NCBI GenBank assembly: GCA_009733575.1
Contig: ML769385.1
Span: 423,188 to 487,187, forward strand
Source of the DNA: Gymnopus androsaceus JB14
Taxonomy: Eukaryota; Basidiomycota; Agaricomycetes; Agaricales; Omphalotaceae
Length of the DNA stretch: 64,000 bases
Direction of reading: 5' to 3'
In this document: one piece after another, positions 44,804 through 56,350 of the stretch
Layout: each line of letters begins with the position of its first letter
Numbering within the stretch: the stretch's first letter is position 1
Translations under genes and position numbers: made by a program
The notes under the pieces: model-generated
What the model was told of the DNA's origin: nothing
What the model saw: only the letters and a program-made list of their open reading frames with translations
Database searches by the model: none

Positions 44804-45506
44804 ACTAACCTCAAGTTGTCGGACTCGTTTCCCTCCTAGCTCAGCTCCCAAGCCACAAGCCACAATCAAGCCAGCTCGGCCTTCTATTGGAGCTTTTACT
44901 TTCACGTATTTAGAGTTCCATAGAACCTCACCCGAATAAGCAACGCACCCCACCTGAGAACCCGATTTTACATTCCACTAAAACCTGTCCAAAGTTAGCC
45001 CTGACTCGGACAAAGTTGGTCATCAAATTTGGGCATCATCGAAAACTCCAATCCTCGATTTCTTGTGTACTTTAAATACGCTTCCTGACTCCAGCAAGGC
45101 TGACCTAGACAAGGGTAGAATCAATTCTTCAAGATTTTTGACTGTATGGATCTCATCTCAAGTTTACTGTACGTTTCGACCGCTAGTTTAGTAACGCGTA
45201 ACGCTAGCAAATTCTGAGTTTTCTTAAAACCGTACAGTATATCCAATTCGTCTCATCCCACTCAGGGAGTTGCTTCGAACCAATATGTCCTGCTACAGGA
45301 CCAGAGTGGGGTTTTCGTGATCGTCCCCCGAATTTTAGCGCAGTACTTTACCGCCCACGGAGAAGATTCACGACTGGGTTAGGGTCCCGGAGACAAAGGT
45401 AAAATAATTTCGGACACTGAGTCGGAGGTATACGATCCAAGGAGAAGGGAACGGCAAACAAGTATGTCGGGATAGTGGGTCATAATCATGAAGGAATCAC
45501 TATCAG
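44804..45506. other. Unit A breakpoint and spacer
   Basis: Just beyond the lost GST half, 44804-44960 holds a minus-strand frame (YSGEVLWNSKYVKVK, GLIVACGLGAELGGKRV) that looks like a protein exon and is not GST. I do not recognise it. The following 550 bases up to the permease hold nothing I can support. Confidence 0.4.
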
Positions 45507-46688
45507 TCAAAGATCGGGGTACACAAGAGGTATGGATACCCTTTCTAGCGATCCGAAGACATCCCCAATGTAATTTCCCGGCTCAATCCCCTCCTCAAAA
45601 GCATCATTCCATTGGTCTAAAATCCCTTGGATAACTTTGGAACCAGCAATTTGTATGTTGGCTAAAGCGCTAGCGAATCCTCCTTGGATAGCAAATCGAC
45701 CTTCCACGGCTGTCTGGCTAGGAAAAGGCCTATCAAAGTTGGATATCGTCCGCATGATTATTATGCGAGAAAAATCCACCAAACCGGATATTGCACCACG
45801 CAAAAGGGCTTCTAGGGTAGCATTGTCTTCTTGCTGTGTAGAGCAATATACTGCAGATCCATTGGTAAATAGTTTGGTGGTGTTCTCAAATGCCTCTGCG
45901 AGGAGATTACCACTCCAGAATGTGTCGGCTGTTATAGTGTCGCAGAGAGCGACAGATGGAGGACTTGAGCCTGCGATGAATCTGTTATCCAAACCGTAGT
46001 TGGCCCGATATGCTTGTGCAATGGTGTTATCATGCAGCGTAGCATTCTTCGTAAGCCCATACGCAACCTGGCGCAGATTATCATTTACTTCGAACACCTC
46101 CGTACCATAAAGTATCGGAGGGAAAACATTGAATATATCAGGAGGCCTCACGCCTAGCGGCATGTATCCTGTTGGAAAATCTTTGGGAATTTCCCGTGCA
46201 TCGATCTCGTACTGAAGAGTAACTTGGACGGCAAATCGTGCAAAGGTAACCGATCCTAAAGTGACATGCTCGGGATTTCCTCCGGCCACACCGGCAATGA
46301 GGAAATAAGTCTTTCTGAAGTCAAACATTGACTGGGCTGTTTTTGAGAACAGCAGAGAAGTCATTGTCACTGCGCTGTTGATTTCACCTGCTCCTGTTAC
46401 GAGCTCGCAGACAGAGCCATCTTGGGTACAATGTACATGTGGAAACAGAGGAGAAAGACCTGGTATGGCAATTGCTTGGGCAAATATATTGAATTGTGGG
46501 TTATGGGCCCAAATGTCCTGTTCTCGACTGAACTACATAGAGCAGACTTGAAACGGGATTGGGAGATATGTACCGTTTGGACTTACCATGCTCACAATGA
46601 AAACTTTCGGTGCTATACGTATGTCTGTGTGAAGGAGCATAGTCAATGCGAAAAAAAGTAGCACCATGAGTGCAGTCGGAGTCCTCAT
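45507..46688 (-). CDS. Purine nucleoside permease (NUP family)
   Basis: Two exons are inferred. The N-terminus MRTPTALMVLLFFALTMLL is a signal-peptide-like segment, followed by APKVFIVSM. A 54-nt intron leads to FSREQDIWAHNPQFNIFAQ. Further family marks are SPLFPHVHCTQDGSVCELVTGAGE, TYFLIAGVAGGNPEHVTLGS, FARFAVQVTLQYEIDAREIP and GYMPLGV. Fungal NUP proteins (about 380 residues) are linked to purine nucleoside uptake and resemble phosphorylase-type folds. The C-terminal half contains several NGS/NAT N-glycosylation sequons, which fits a secreted or surface location. The first exon joins correctly only with the TGTAG acceptor of this intron. Confidence 0.8.
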
Positions 46689-47060
46689 GACGGTAAGAGA
46701 TAAGCAATGTTGATCATTTTTCATTTTTTCCACGCATCATCCTCATCATGACATCGTAGTCACTTCGATCTTTCACTTGTTATACTTTCGTGGCAGTCCG
46801 TGTCATAATCCGTGTCAAGGCCCCATAGCATGAGAGCCATCTGTGCTTCAATATCGCCTCTCATGCGACTTATCGAATAAAAGCTCGCAAGCCCATGGAA
46901 AGCAGAAAAGTATATCATGATCTATCAGTCAATCTAATCCTGGATTGACTAGTGAGGCACGAAGAGGGGGGCACGAAGATTTCCAAGAGTCGTCTATAAA
47001 TTCTGGATCCGTTCTTGCCACAGCCTCACCAGTCTGAAATTCGTGCTGCTAAGCAAAGTC
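46689..47060. promoter_or_regulatory. Divergent promoter region, permease and membrane protein
   Basis: 372 bases between two divergent starts. GGCACGAAGA occurs twice near 46950-46980. No named site is recognised. Confidence 0.35.
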
Positions 47061-48392
47061 ATGTCCTCAACAGATACCTCCATCTTAAAGTCTATCGGTC
47101 TAGATCTTGTGAGGACGACAGCAAGTGTGGTTCTTCAGACGCTGTTCATCGGTGAGCTAGCTTAAGCCTGTCTATATAACAATGTATGATGGTGGCCTCA
47201 AATTAGTTTCTTATACGTTTTTGGTTGTTAAAGCTGTCAATATTCTGCTCAGAGCGTAGGTATCAGCTTCTAAAAGTGACCGTAATCGTGCCATTAAACT
47301 AGTACTCACCGATTCATGATAATTCTCTAGGCGAAAAATGTACACTGTCGGAAAAGCTTTTGCAGCTAACACGATCATCGTTGTGACGATGTACATAATC
47401 ACTGTTTCCCTCTGGATAATTGGCCTTGTGGAGCTTCTCGCAGAGGCAAGAAAAACCCTGATAGACAGCCCCGATCAATCCTTGCAGGTAAAAAATGCAT
47501 CAACGTCCGAGTTCACCTCCAAAGGAGCAGAAGTAATAGACGTACTTTATGCCTACTTGGTAAGCAAGTAGAATAAGGAGAAACTCCTTCTCAAACTGCT
47601 TACCCAGACATTACTCGGAGACCTTGTCATTGTGTGGCGAGTACGTGCATTCTGGGTTCTAGGAAGATGGAAATTAGCGATGATACTACCAGTTGCGCTG
47701 TTGTTGGGTACTTTGAGTACGTCAAAAGCTTGAATCGGTTCATAACTCACTTCATTTGCCATTCAGCTACTTCAGTTGTATTGACGTATTGTGTTGTTGA
47801 TCTGGGAGGAGACATCGTCAACGGCTCTTTTCAAAAACCTGTTTTTTGCCGGAATATGCAAACGGCTTCTTATACCCTCCCAGCAGTCACGACAGCAGTC
47901 ACAACTATACTTATTGGAATGAAAGCATGGTTGGCGCCTTCCATTCCCATAAAATAACAAGAACGACCCGCTTACTCGTCGAATCTGTTTAGGAGTCATT
48001 ATCAAAATTCTGTCATTCGGAAAAGAACTCGCATCAGCCATATCGTGACCTTATTGCTCGAAAGTGGACTGGTTTATTTCCTCTTCTTTGTAAGATTGAA
48101 GTTTTTCGTTCTCATTGTCAGATCATTCATGCTTACTTATTGGTCTTTCAGATAGCTCAGATTGTTCTGACAGTGCCTTCGGTTAGTATACCCATTGAAG
48201 CCAGCCCTGGACTTAGTTTATCGACCCTTATGTTCTCGTATCAAACGAGCTCAATTGTTGTAAGTCCCCTATGGTCATCTAACAGTAAATCAACGCTGAG
48301 GACGTCGCAAAAAGGGAATGTATCCTACAGCAATCATCTGTCTTGTACATTCCAGGCATTCAATGGCGGAGACTTCATATTATTCGGTATGA
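47061..48392 (+). CDS. Multi-pass membrane protein, agaric-specific type
   Basis: About nine exons encode around 300 residues. It starts MSSTDTSILKSIGLDL. Hydrophobic spans include VVLQTLFIGVYVFLVVKAV, FAANTIIVVTMYIITVSLWII, LTLLGDLVIVWRVRAFWVLG, LAMILPVALLLGTL, ASYTLPAVTTAVTTILIGMKAW and FPLLLCIQIAQIVLTVPSVS. The end IVGMYPTAIICLVHSRHSMAETSYYSV is the pattern found in many uncharacterised seven-helix proteins of mushrooms. No function is known. It lies in the segment that separates units A and B of the repeat block. Confidence 0.65.
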
Positions 48393-49494
48393 TGGAACAC
48401 ATTATCTCATAATGAAGGCGAGGAATAAAACCAGCGTACGGTACTTGACTGATTGACTACAACAACGTATTATCTGAGGTTTTGGTCATTTCAATGTGTA
48501 CACCTCCAGGGTCCTATCTACGGAATTTAAAGCACTGTTTCCTTCTTGTGTTGTCGTAAATCAATCCTCTGAGCGATTTGACGCTCCCCACTACTACTGT
48601 TTTCGTATCTGAGTCCTACTGGAAAAGTACCATGATCAATTTGAATACCGTAACTCAAGCTCTCATGGTTATCCTGGTCTAAGAGTGGAGTCTTTCCTAC
48701 ACGATCCACGATATGCACCATCCCATATCATTGTGCCACAAGCCCTGGGAGCAAATGATTTCCTCCTGCACTGGGGATTGCAACAGAATGGATATCAGTG
48801 AAGGCATTTAATCAATTCAGGAGACCATGTAAGCCTAATGAATTGGATCAATTACCGGGCGAGAGCTATTTACGGATAGCCCCTAATGGCGCCGAAGGAA
48901 AGTCTACATCGTATCCCCCAATCAGATAGTAGTCGCAAGTCGCCTGGAAAATATATGTATTTCTTGATAATGCAATCGAAAGTTCCGAATCCTAGGTTTT
49001 CCGGCACGAGAGAGAAGGATAGATGATTTCGACGTATGAGAAAAGAGAGAGAAAAAGAGGTTAGAGTGAATCTTCGGCCCAGGGAGTGAGTGATCCTGTG
49101 TAGTGTTGAGTCTCGAGACCGACTCAAGAGTCGGTCCCATTGCTCTTTCAACACACACGCAAAACATACTATATACTTGGCGCATTCACTAGCGCATATC
49201 TGTAGTACCAAGGGTAAATGTTGTTCATATCGAGATGATTCGCTTCCACTCACCTCAATCACCTCTACTCTAAAGCTAGCTGTATAAAACGCATTATTAA
49301 AAAGTATTATTCTCCAGTTCCGCTTCCAAGAGTTGGAGAATTAAGTCTAGACTAATTCTATGACGGTATTTTTCATCGTAAAAAGGTACTGGATAAGCTT
49401 ACATTGTACTTTGGGTATTCCGTGGTTTGTGTAGCGATATTGTACTCAAAGGGTCAAATATTCTAGTCGATCAACTTATTTCTTGTTGAGTGTG

Positions 49495-49640
49495 AGTTGT
49501 GAAAGTACTTGGGGAAGCTACTGATCCTGTGAGTCCCAGTGAATCTGGTTGACACCGGTTGAGCATTGGTTGAGACCTGTTGACATTCACTGACCCCAGG
49601 ATCATGTACTTCTTGGACCCATGAACGTGTCACTGACTTC
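49495..49640. repeat. Imperfect inverted repeat of about 150 bp (MITE-like)
   Basis: Left arm GTGAAAGTACTTGGGG...TGATCCTG...AGTGAAT pairs with a right arm that, reversed, reads GTGACACG...AAGTACATGATCCTG...AGTGAATGTCAAC. The loop is a GTTGA-rich stretch. Arms are about 55 bp with several mismatches. No coding frame is present. Confidence 0.5.
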
Positions 49641-49726
49641 ATCATTTACTACTGTCTTTTTACCACCATTGCTTTGTCTTCAAGTTGTTCATATGAGTTT
49701 TGAGTTTTTGTGCAAATGATGAGTCA

Positions 49727-50124
49727 AGCGTGGGAATGTGCAGGAAAAGCTGCTGCAACTTTGACATTGCAGCCAAGGGGGATTCAGCATTGAAACGACA
49801 AACGTATAAGCTCACAATGTGACCTGTCAGGTGAAATAAGCGCCGCAAATGCTAAAGAATGCAGGAGAGCAACAAAAAAAGGCTTGAATTTGGTGCCAGC
49901 TCAATCCATTGTGTAGCCCAAGGTCAGGAGAACCAAAGAAAGTTGACTTGTTCTCTAATTGTGGTGGAAATCTGGAAGGATGTTGCGGAATGCTAGTAGC
50001 GCTCAGAGCGCCAATCAAAGTCCCACGGAGGGTCTTTCCTAACTAGGCAAGATAGGTCATATGTCTGCCATTTCAATGCCGAATCCCCCTTGATTGCAGC
50101 AGCTTTTCCTGCACATTCCCACGC
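49727..50124. repeat. Fold-back element, arms about 54-68 bp
   Basis: GCGTGGGAATGTGCAGGAAA and the following GCTGCTGCAA start the left arm (49728 on). The right arm (50071-50124) is its reverse complement, continuing to GGGGGATTC[A/G]GCATTGAAA. The left arm has an extra 14 bp or so inside. The loop is about 275 bp and non-coding. This looks like a fold-back or MITE-type insertion. Confidence 0.65.
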
Positions 50125-50158
50125 TCTTGCCTGAAATTCTCTCAGACGTAGATCAGAG

Positions 50159-50286
50159 AAGCTCAAGAGTATGCCACAGGAGCCCAAGAGTACACCACTG
50201 GAGCTCAAGAGTATGCCACTGGAGCTCAAGAGTACGCTACCAAAAGCTCAAGAGTACACTGGTGAAGCTCAAGAGTACACTGGGAA
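50159..50286. repeat. 21-bp tandem minisatellite, about six units
   Basis: Units follow the pattern GAGCTCAAGAGTAYGCCACTG and become looser to the right (AAGCTCAAGAGTACACTGG). It starts 34 bp after the fold-back's right arm. Confidence 0.75.
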
Positions 50287-50625
50287 GGTATGCAAGTAAA
50301 ATCAATAGTTTCAGATATACACAACTGAGTGGCCAGAGCAGAGATACCTATAAGTGGAACCTAGCAGCATATCAAATTCAATGCTGGTAAAGTACACATT
50401 GGAATTAACAATTATCATCAAGTACCCACAAGTAGTAAAAATATGTGCTAAAAGTATGTCCACGGAGTAAAAACAGCCAATTTTGAGTAAGATGTACATT
50501 AAATGATGAAAAATGCCTTCATATAATTCGCACTGGCATACTTCATATCTACTTATCTACTTATCATCCAAGGTCTTATGACCATGGAATTGAAAAACTC
50601 AAGGTCCGTGCTGTTCAACTACGAA

Positions 50626-51834
50626 ATGAACAGCACAAACGGTACTAATAACAGCTTAGACCAACGCTTGAATGCACTAGACAAGGATCCGCTACGTCGT
50701 GCATGGCGCGGTAACAAAGAAGGTAAGCTGCCCTCGTTTCCCAGTCACCTGCAGATCGTGGATTGTCTACTAGGCACCATCCAACTGCAAGCTGTACCAA
50801 GTTTCAAGAGTCCTTACGAGGAGCGTGAATAGATCAAGGTCGGTTTGCTAGAGGAAAGATATACAGTGTCTTATGCACACTGTACAGGCCCATATGGCTG
50901 CCGCTCTTCGATACTGGGGAAAAATGGGATTCGGAGAAGGCATCGCGGGTCATATCACTGTCCGTGACCCAGTCCTTCCAGACCACTACTGGTTCGTTTC
51001 CCTGATGTACTTTAAATATTTCAGCTTCTGATTTAGAATTGAGTAGGATGAATCGTTTGACGAGCATTTTTCTACAATCACCGCGAGCGAATCTATTACA
51101 TTGCTTTACCTACTCTTACACTGGGTATAAACAGAAATCAATGCTCGTTCTGGTCGGCCCCGACGGCTATTTTTCGTCTGAAGGAGCACAATCTCCTATC
51201 AATGCTGCAGGTTTCTATATCCGTACGCATTTAACCATGTTCTGTGCATGCGTTTACCATATTGAAATTCCCCCTGTTAGATTCTGCCATCCACAAAGCT
51301 CGTCCCGATGTCAAAGCTGCGACTCACTGTCACTCCATCTAATTCTTGTCTCTTCTACGAGAACCAAGAACTTTGGCGGTGTTGTCTTATCTCACGAGGA
51401 AGGCACAAATATAGCTGATGCGCTCGCCGCTTGGACCTAAATCCAAGGTATGCATCTTGCAGAACCATGGGCTGCTGACTTGTAAGCTGTTAATCATTCC
51501 TTCTTGCTTCATTTCTTTCTCATAGGGTCCGTTACTTATTTGCAGTGGGAAAAACTGTCGATGAAGCTGTCTATCTGTTTGACGCATTGGACAGGTTGTG
51601 CCAGGTCCAGCTTATGGTCGAAGCTGCTGCAGCCAACGAGAACATTCCTAAAACTCTCATTTCAAAGGAAGATGCTGAATATACTGCCAATTCCATAAAC
51701 GAATCCAGGAGGAACTACCTCAAAGTAATTGTCAATTTCTCAGCCAAAAATGCGCTCGACAACTGATTCTTCCCTTCAATTCCAGCTCGAATATAAACTT
51801 CTACTCCAAGAAACCGGAAGGGCTTCCTGCAGTG
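50626..51834 (+). pseudogene. Class II aldolase pseudogene, unit B
   Basis: Closely follows unit A from the promoter (CCAAGGTCTTATGACCATGG near 50567) to the last exon. Lesions are a TGG to TAG change in EEREW (50830-50832), loss of about 50 bp directly after the zinc-ligand codons for HCHS (junction near 51340), loss of about 11 bp before NFGG, a small insertion after ADAL near 51424, and single-base losses in later exons. The active site and fold cannot be made. Confidence 0.85.
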
Positions 51835-51942
51835 AGAAAAGGAGGAAACAGTCGGTATATGTATTATTTCCGAAAACTTGGATTGATTTGCATTGCACTA
51901 ATTTCATCTGATACTTTACACAAAAAAAAACTTTTTCAACTT

Positions 51943-52876
51943 TCAAGTTCTGCCAACATCGGTACCCGCAGAAAATCCTGGTCGGGCCTGAATAGTTTCG
52001 AGCCATTTCTGTAACCTTGGTAAAAATCATAAAGCTCCAAGTGATAGAAAGCTCCATACCTTGAGGTTGGGCCACTCATCCAGCGTCTCGATACCGCTCA
52101 TGGCATGAATGCGAACCCAACCAGCTACATTAATATCTGCAATCGAGTACTTTCCGCGTCCTGAACCAACGAGCCAGTCGCGATCTTGGGAAAGGCGAAT
52201 TTCGAGTACGCCGTAGAGACGTTTCGTCTCATCGAGGTATCCTGTTGTGCGGTGAGCAAGACGAGTCATGTACGAAAGCAACCAGCAAAACTAACGTTTC
52301 TTGGCGTAAGGGATATCTTCGGGAGCATACTTGTTGAAATGGTTTACTATAGAGCTGGGTTCAGCGAAGTCTCTATGATAGGGATGAGTTCAGGCTTACG
52401 CTGTCCTTGCATGGGACCGACACCACCATGCTGGAAGAAACAACATGAACAAGAATCATTGAAAGAAGTAAAAATCAAGTCGTACAGCAAAGAAGATCCA
52501 CTGCAATGCTTCGCTGTACTCATTGGGGCTGGCTTTAGGGTCCCATCCAAATTTGTTGTCTGGGTCGTAGTGTTGCTGCAAGTACAAAAGTATCGCTGCG
52601 GTCTCAAATACTGGGAAGTTGTCGCGGGCACGGTCTACGATGACTGGGATACGACCGTTGGGGTTGAGCTTTATAAACCAGGGCTCTTTCTGCGTGTTCT
52701 TCGAAATGTTGATAGATTCAACGCTGAAGACGCGTCAGGACGATGATTTTTGACCATACTATATACACGTACTCATATTGAACGGAAGGATATACAGTCT
52801 TTAGTTCCTCTAGAAAAGTGGAGACTTTGACGCCGTTAGGCGTAGGGAAGGTGTATAACAAGATTGGTTTGGACAT
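51943..52876 (-). CDS. Glutathione S-transferase, Ure2p-like, unit B (the intact copy)
   Basis: Six exons encode about 235 residues from [20 protein letters not shown]. The thioredoxin-like half has the [21 protein letters not shown] loop and the [14 protein letters not shown] helix that contacts glutathione's glutamyl group. The helical half has [31 protein letters not shown] and [13 protein letters not shown]. The last exon reads [19 protein letters not shown] with the Trp codon intact. The family uses glutathione to conjugate or reduce electrophiles, or acts as a regulator like yeast Ure2. All introns are GT-AG and in frame. It lies tail-to-tail with the aldolase pseudogene of its unit. 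Confidence 0.85.
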
Positions 52877-53039
52877 GGAGAATAGATGGGAACCGATGCG
52901 AGAAAGATCAGTATCTTTATGTTAAGGCGGAATAATAGATCTGTCAGCTGGACCTCCAACCGTGTCTTAACCGCGCTGAATCATCTCTTCTTGAGCATCG
53001 TCAATTGCCGTTTGAAAGTCGCTTACTCACCCCTCCCGG

Positions 53040-53334
53040 CCGCAATCTACTAAGCTTTCGGTGGCCGGGACCGGATCGTACTGAAAGGGAAAGCCAACAA
53101 TATTCCCTCTGAATCGCTTCCTCATATCCAGCTAATATATAAATAACCAAATAAGCTTGAAGAAATAGTCAGAAAATAATTGTCCGTGCCATGTCTCTAT
53201 CTTACAATTAAAAGGTCACTTTCCCCAGAGATTGGCATTCCTCTGTATGATTCTTGAGACAATCCGAAGGAAGATTTCCTTGCCTCATGACAGTCTGTAC
53301 CTATGAGCCCGTTAGCCTTTGCCAAAAGGATAAA
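53040..53334 (-). pseudogene. PET191 pseudogene, unit B
   Basis: The second exon survives as LDMRKRFRGNIVGFPFQYDPVP, but the first exon has lost its start. The residual frame around SDCLKNHT...EECQSLGK lacks about 12 bp and ends in a stop before the intron. A hairpin (53335-53354) marks the point where similarity to unit C ends. Confidence 0.75.
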
Positions 53335-53354
53335 CACGGCCTTCTAAGGCCGTG
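53335..53354. repeat. Hairpin at the unit B breakpoint
   Basis: CACGGCCTT-CT-AAGGCCGTG is a perfect 9-bp stem with a 2-nt loop. It sits exactly where the PET191 start and divergent promoter are replaced in unit B. Confidence 0.6.
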
Positions 53355-53390
53355 CCTCTGGATCTGGACGCGTCTCGAGTTCAGACAATC

Positions 53391-53515
53391 AAATGCCACC
53401 TCCAAATGTTACCTCCAGCAGTGCGAGATACTTTACCAATTGGTCCTTCAATAGCTCGATTATCTTCAAGATCTGTTCTTTCAGTTTCTGGCTCTCGAAC
53501 CTTCATGGCCACATC
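53391..53515 (+). pseudogene. IBA57 5' fragment, unit B
   Basis: This copies the first exon of IBA57, with ATGCCACCTCCAAATGTTAC against ATGCCGCCTCCAAAGTTACC and then shared sequence through TTTCTGGCTCTC. A one-base insertion shifts the frame early. It ends near 53515, where unit C's promoter begins shortly after. Confidence 0.75.
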
Positions 53516-53544
53516 TACTATAGCTATTAATTTTATTATTATTA

Positions 53545-54782
53545 TCCGTGAAGGTACTGGTCTTATGACCGTAGAATTTCAAAACTCGACGTCTAGTATT
53601 TCTAGGCGCACTGAGCTTCACTCTTGTCTGAGTTGTCATCGTCACCCCATTCTCTTTCCGTGCTATCGATATAATCCAACGTCGATTTAGACCAACTAGC
53701 AAAATGGGCAGCATTGAACGGTAACAGCTTGCACCAACGCTTGGATGCATCCATTACATCGTGCACGGCGTGGCTACAAAGAGGGTAAACTGTCCTTGTT
53801 TCTGTCAGTCACCTGCAGATCGTGGATTGTCAATCAAGTAGGCACCGATCCAACTGCAAGCTGTACCAAGTCTCAAGAGTCCTCACGAGGAGCGTGAATG
53901 GATTAGGTCGGGTTGCTAGAGGAGGGATTCACAGTGTCTCATGCACACTGTACATACTACAGAGCCATATGGCTGCCGCTCTTCGATACTGGGAAAAAAA
54001 TGGGAATCGGAGAAGGTATCACGGGTCTTATTACTGTCCGTGACCCAGTCCTCCAGCACTACTGGTTTGTTTCCTGATGTACTTCGAAATATTCCAGCTT
54101 CTGATTTAGACTCATTCGACGAGCGTTCCTCCATCACGTGAGCGAATTTATTCCGCAGCTTTACCTACTCTTACACTGATTATAAACAGAAATCAATGCT
54201 CGTTCTGGTTGGCCCGGACGGCTGTGTCTCGTCTGAAGGAGCACAATCTCCTATCAATGCTGCAGGCTTCTATATCCGTACGCATTTAACCACGTTCTGT
54301 GTATGCGTCTACCATATAAATCTCCCCTCTGGTAGATTCTGTCATCAGCTTTCTTTTCTACGAGAACCACAGTGTATACAAGAGCGTTGGCGGTATTGTA
54401 TTATCTCACAAGGAAGGCGCGAATAAAGGTATGCATCTTACAGAACCATGGGCTGCTGACGTGTAAATTGTTAATCGTTTCTTCTTGCTTCATTCCCTTC
54501 TCAAAGGGTCTGCTACTTATTTCGAGAAACCGTCGTTGAAGCTGTCTATCTGTTTAGTGCATTGGACAGGTTGTGCCAGGTCCAGCTTACGGTCGAAGCT
54601 GCTGCAGCCAACGAGAACATTCCCGAAACTCTCATTTCAAAGGAAGATCCTGAATATACATAAACGAAACTACAGCAGGTAATTGACAATTTGTTGGCTA
54701 CAAATGCGCTTAATAACTGTTCATCTTCAGTTCCAGCTTGAATATAAGCTCCTACTTGGACAAACCGGAGGGGCTTCTGCAG
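53545..54782 (+). pseudogene. Class II aldolase pseudogene, unit C
   Basis: The most decayed copy. It starts with a diverged promoter and MGSIER-like beginning at 53704, has many small indels, and has lost the whole segment from the zinc-ligand region to CLF (junction near 54345) as well as ADALGPKSK. The surviving last exon still resembles FQLEYKLL. Confidence 0.8.
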
Positions 54783-54879
54783 TGAGAAAAGGATGGAAAC
54801 AGGCAATAATTGTATTATTTCCGAAAACTTGGATTGTACTAGTTTCTTCTGATACTTTACACAGACGAACTCTCAACTT

Positions 54880-55811
54880 TCAAGTTCTGCCAACATCGGT
54901 ACCCGCAGAAAATCCTGGTCGGGCGTGAATAGCTTCGAGCCATTTCTGTAACCTCGGTAAAAAATCATGAAATTGTCAAATGGTAGAAAACTTCATACCT
55001 TGAGATGGGGCCACTCGTCCAGCGTCTCGATACCGCTGAAGGCATGAATGCGAACCCAACCAGCTGCATTTATATCTGCAATCGAGTACTTTCCGCGTCC
55101 TGAACCAACGAGCCAGTCGCGATCTTGAGAAAGGCGAATTTCGAGTACGCCATAGAGACGTTTGGTCTCATCGAGGTATCCTGTTGTGCGGTGAGCAAGA
55201 CGAGTCATGTACGAAAGCAAGCAGCAAAGCTAACGTTTCTTAGCATAAGGGATATCTTCGGGAGCAAACTTATTGAAATGGTTTACTATAAAAGTGGGGT
55301 CAGCGAAGTCTCTATGATAGAGATGAATTCCTTACGTTGTCCTTGCATGGGACCGACACCACCGTGCTGGAAGCAAACAACATGAACAAGAATCATTGAA
55401 AGAAGTAAAAATCAAGTCGTACAGCAAAGAAGATCCACTGCAATGCTTCGCTGTACTCATTGGGGCTGGCTTTAGGGTCCCATCCAAATTTGTTGTCTGG
55501 GTCGTAGTGCTGCTGCAAGTACAAAAGTATCGCTGCGGTCTCAAATACTGGGAAGTTGTCGCGGGCACGGTCTACGATGACTGGGATACGACCGTTGGGG
55601 TTGAGCTTTATGAACCAGGGCTCTTTCTGCGTGTTCTTCATAATGTTGATGGATTCAACGCTGAAGACGCGTCAGGACGATGATTTTGACCATATAATAC
55701 ACGTACTCAGTATTGAACGGAAGGATATACAGTCTTTAGTTCCTCTAGAAAAGTGGAGACTTTGACGCCGTTAGGCGTAGGGAAGGTGTATAACAAGATT
55801 GGTTTGGACAT
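54880..55811 (-). pseudogene. GST, unit C (one-base insertion; otherwise complete)
   Basis: Same six-exon layout as unit B, with the Trp codon and all motifs ([25 protein letters not shown]) present. At the end of exon 1 unit B reads CAATATGA before the donor, whereas unit C reads CAATACTGA. The extra base gives CAA-TAC-TGA, an in-frame stop and a phase shift at the splice site (reverse of about 55709). If this base is a sequencing error the gene would be intact. Confidence 0.65.
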
Positions 55812-56015
55812 GGAGAATAAATGGGAACCGATGCGAGAAAGACGAGAGAAGCTCATTCCTTATGTAGAGGTGGAGAAAGATGACGAAGCGATATAATAAT
55901 TGATCAGTCAGCTTGACCTCTTGACCACCGTGCTGAATCATCCATCCCTCTCATCGTCCTTGGTAAGTAGCTTACTCACCCATCCCCTGCCCCTCCCGCT
56001 CACCCCTCCCGCAAT

Positions 56016-56350
56016 CTATGAGTCTGAGCCTAAGCTTTCAGAGGGTTTGTCCGGGACCGGATCGTACTGAAAGCGAGAGCCAATAATATTTCCTCTGAAT
56101 CGCTTCCTCATATCCAGCTAATATGTAAATAACCAAATAAGTTTGAAGAAATAGTTGCAAAATAAATTGTCCTTACCATGCCTCTTTTACACTCAAAGGT
56201 CGCTTTCCTCAGAGATTGGCATTCCTCTGGTAATTCATCTGTATGATTCTTGAGACAGTCTGAAGGAAGATTTCCTTGCTTCATGACACAGTCTGAGCGC
56301 ATCAGACAGTCTTTGAGCGCTGCCAAAAGACCTTGGCAGGAGGAAGACAT
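56016..56350 (-). CDS. PET191: PET191/COA5, cytochrome c oxidase assembly factor
   Basis: Two exons (56350-56177 and 56117-56016) encode 91 residues. MSSSCQGLLAALKDCLMRSD begins with a CX9C pair (Cys5, Cys15). SDCLKNHTDELPEECQ and the following RKATFECKRG give a second CX9C pair, the twin-CX9C arrangement of proteins folded by Mia40 in the mitochondrial intermembrane space. The conserved second-exon start LDMRKRFRGN is intact. Pet191 is needed for assembly of complex IV. An in-frame ORF extending upstream of the Met is not part of the protein. A damaged copy lies in unit B. Confidence 0.9.

Larger units (their letters stand above)
48393..50557. other. Repeat-rich spacer before unit B
   Basis: This is 2.2 kb without a supportable gene. 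It contains an imperfect inverted repeat, a fold-back and a minisatellite, listed separately. The remainder has short frames only. Confidence 0.5.

Noticed and set aside
44981..45480. Possible LTR or solo repeat between GST remnant and permease
   Set aside because: No terminal repeats, target duplication or coding remnants could be found by eye.
45637..45999. Plus-strand 120-residue ORF
   Set aside because: Antisense shadow of the purine nucleoside permease.
46530..46590. Missing segment after the permease signal peptide
   Set aside because: Using the TGTAG acceptor gives a 54-nt intron and restores SMFSREQDIW.
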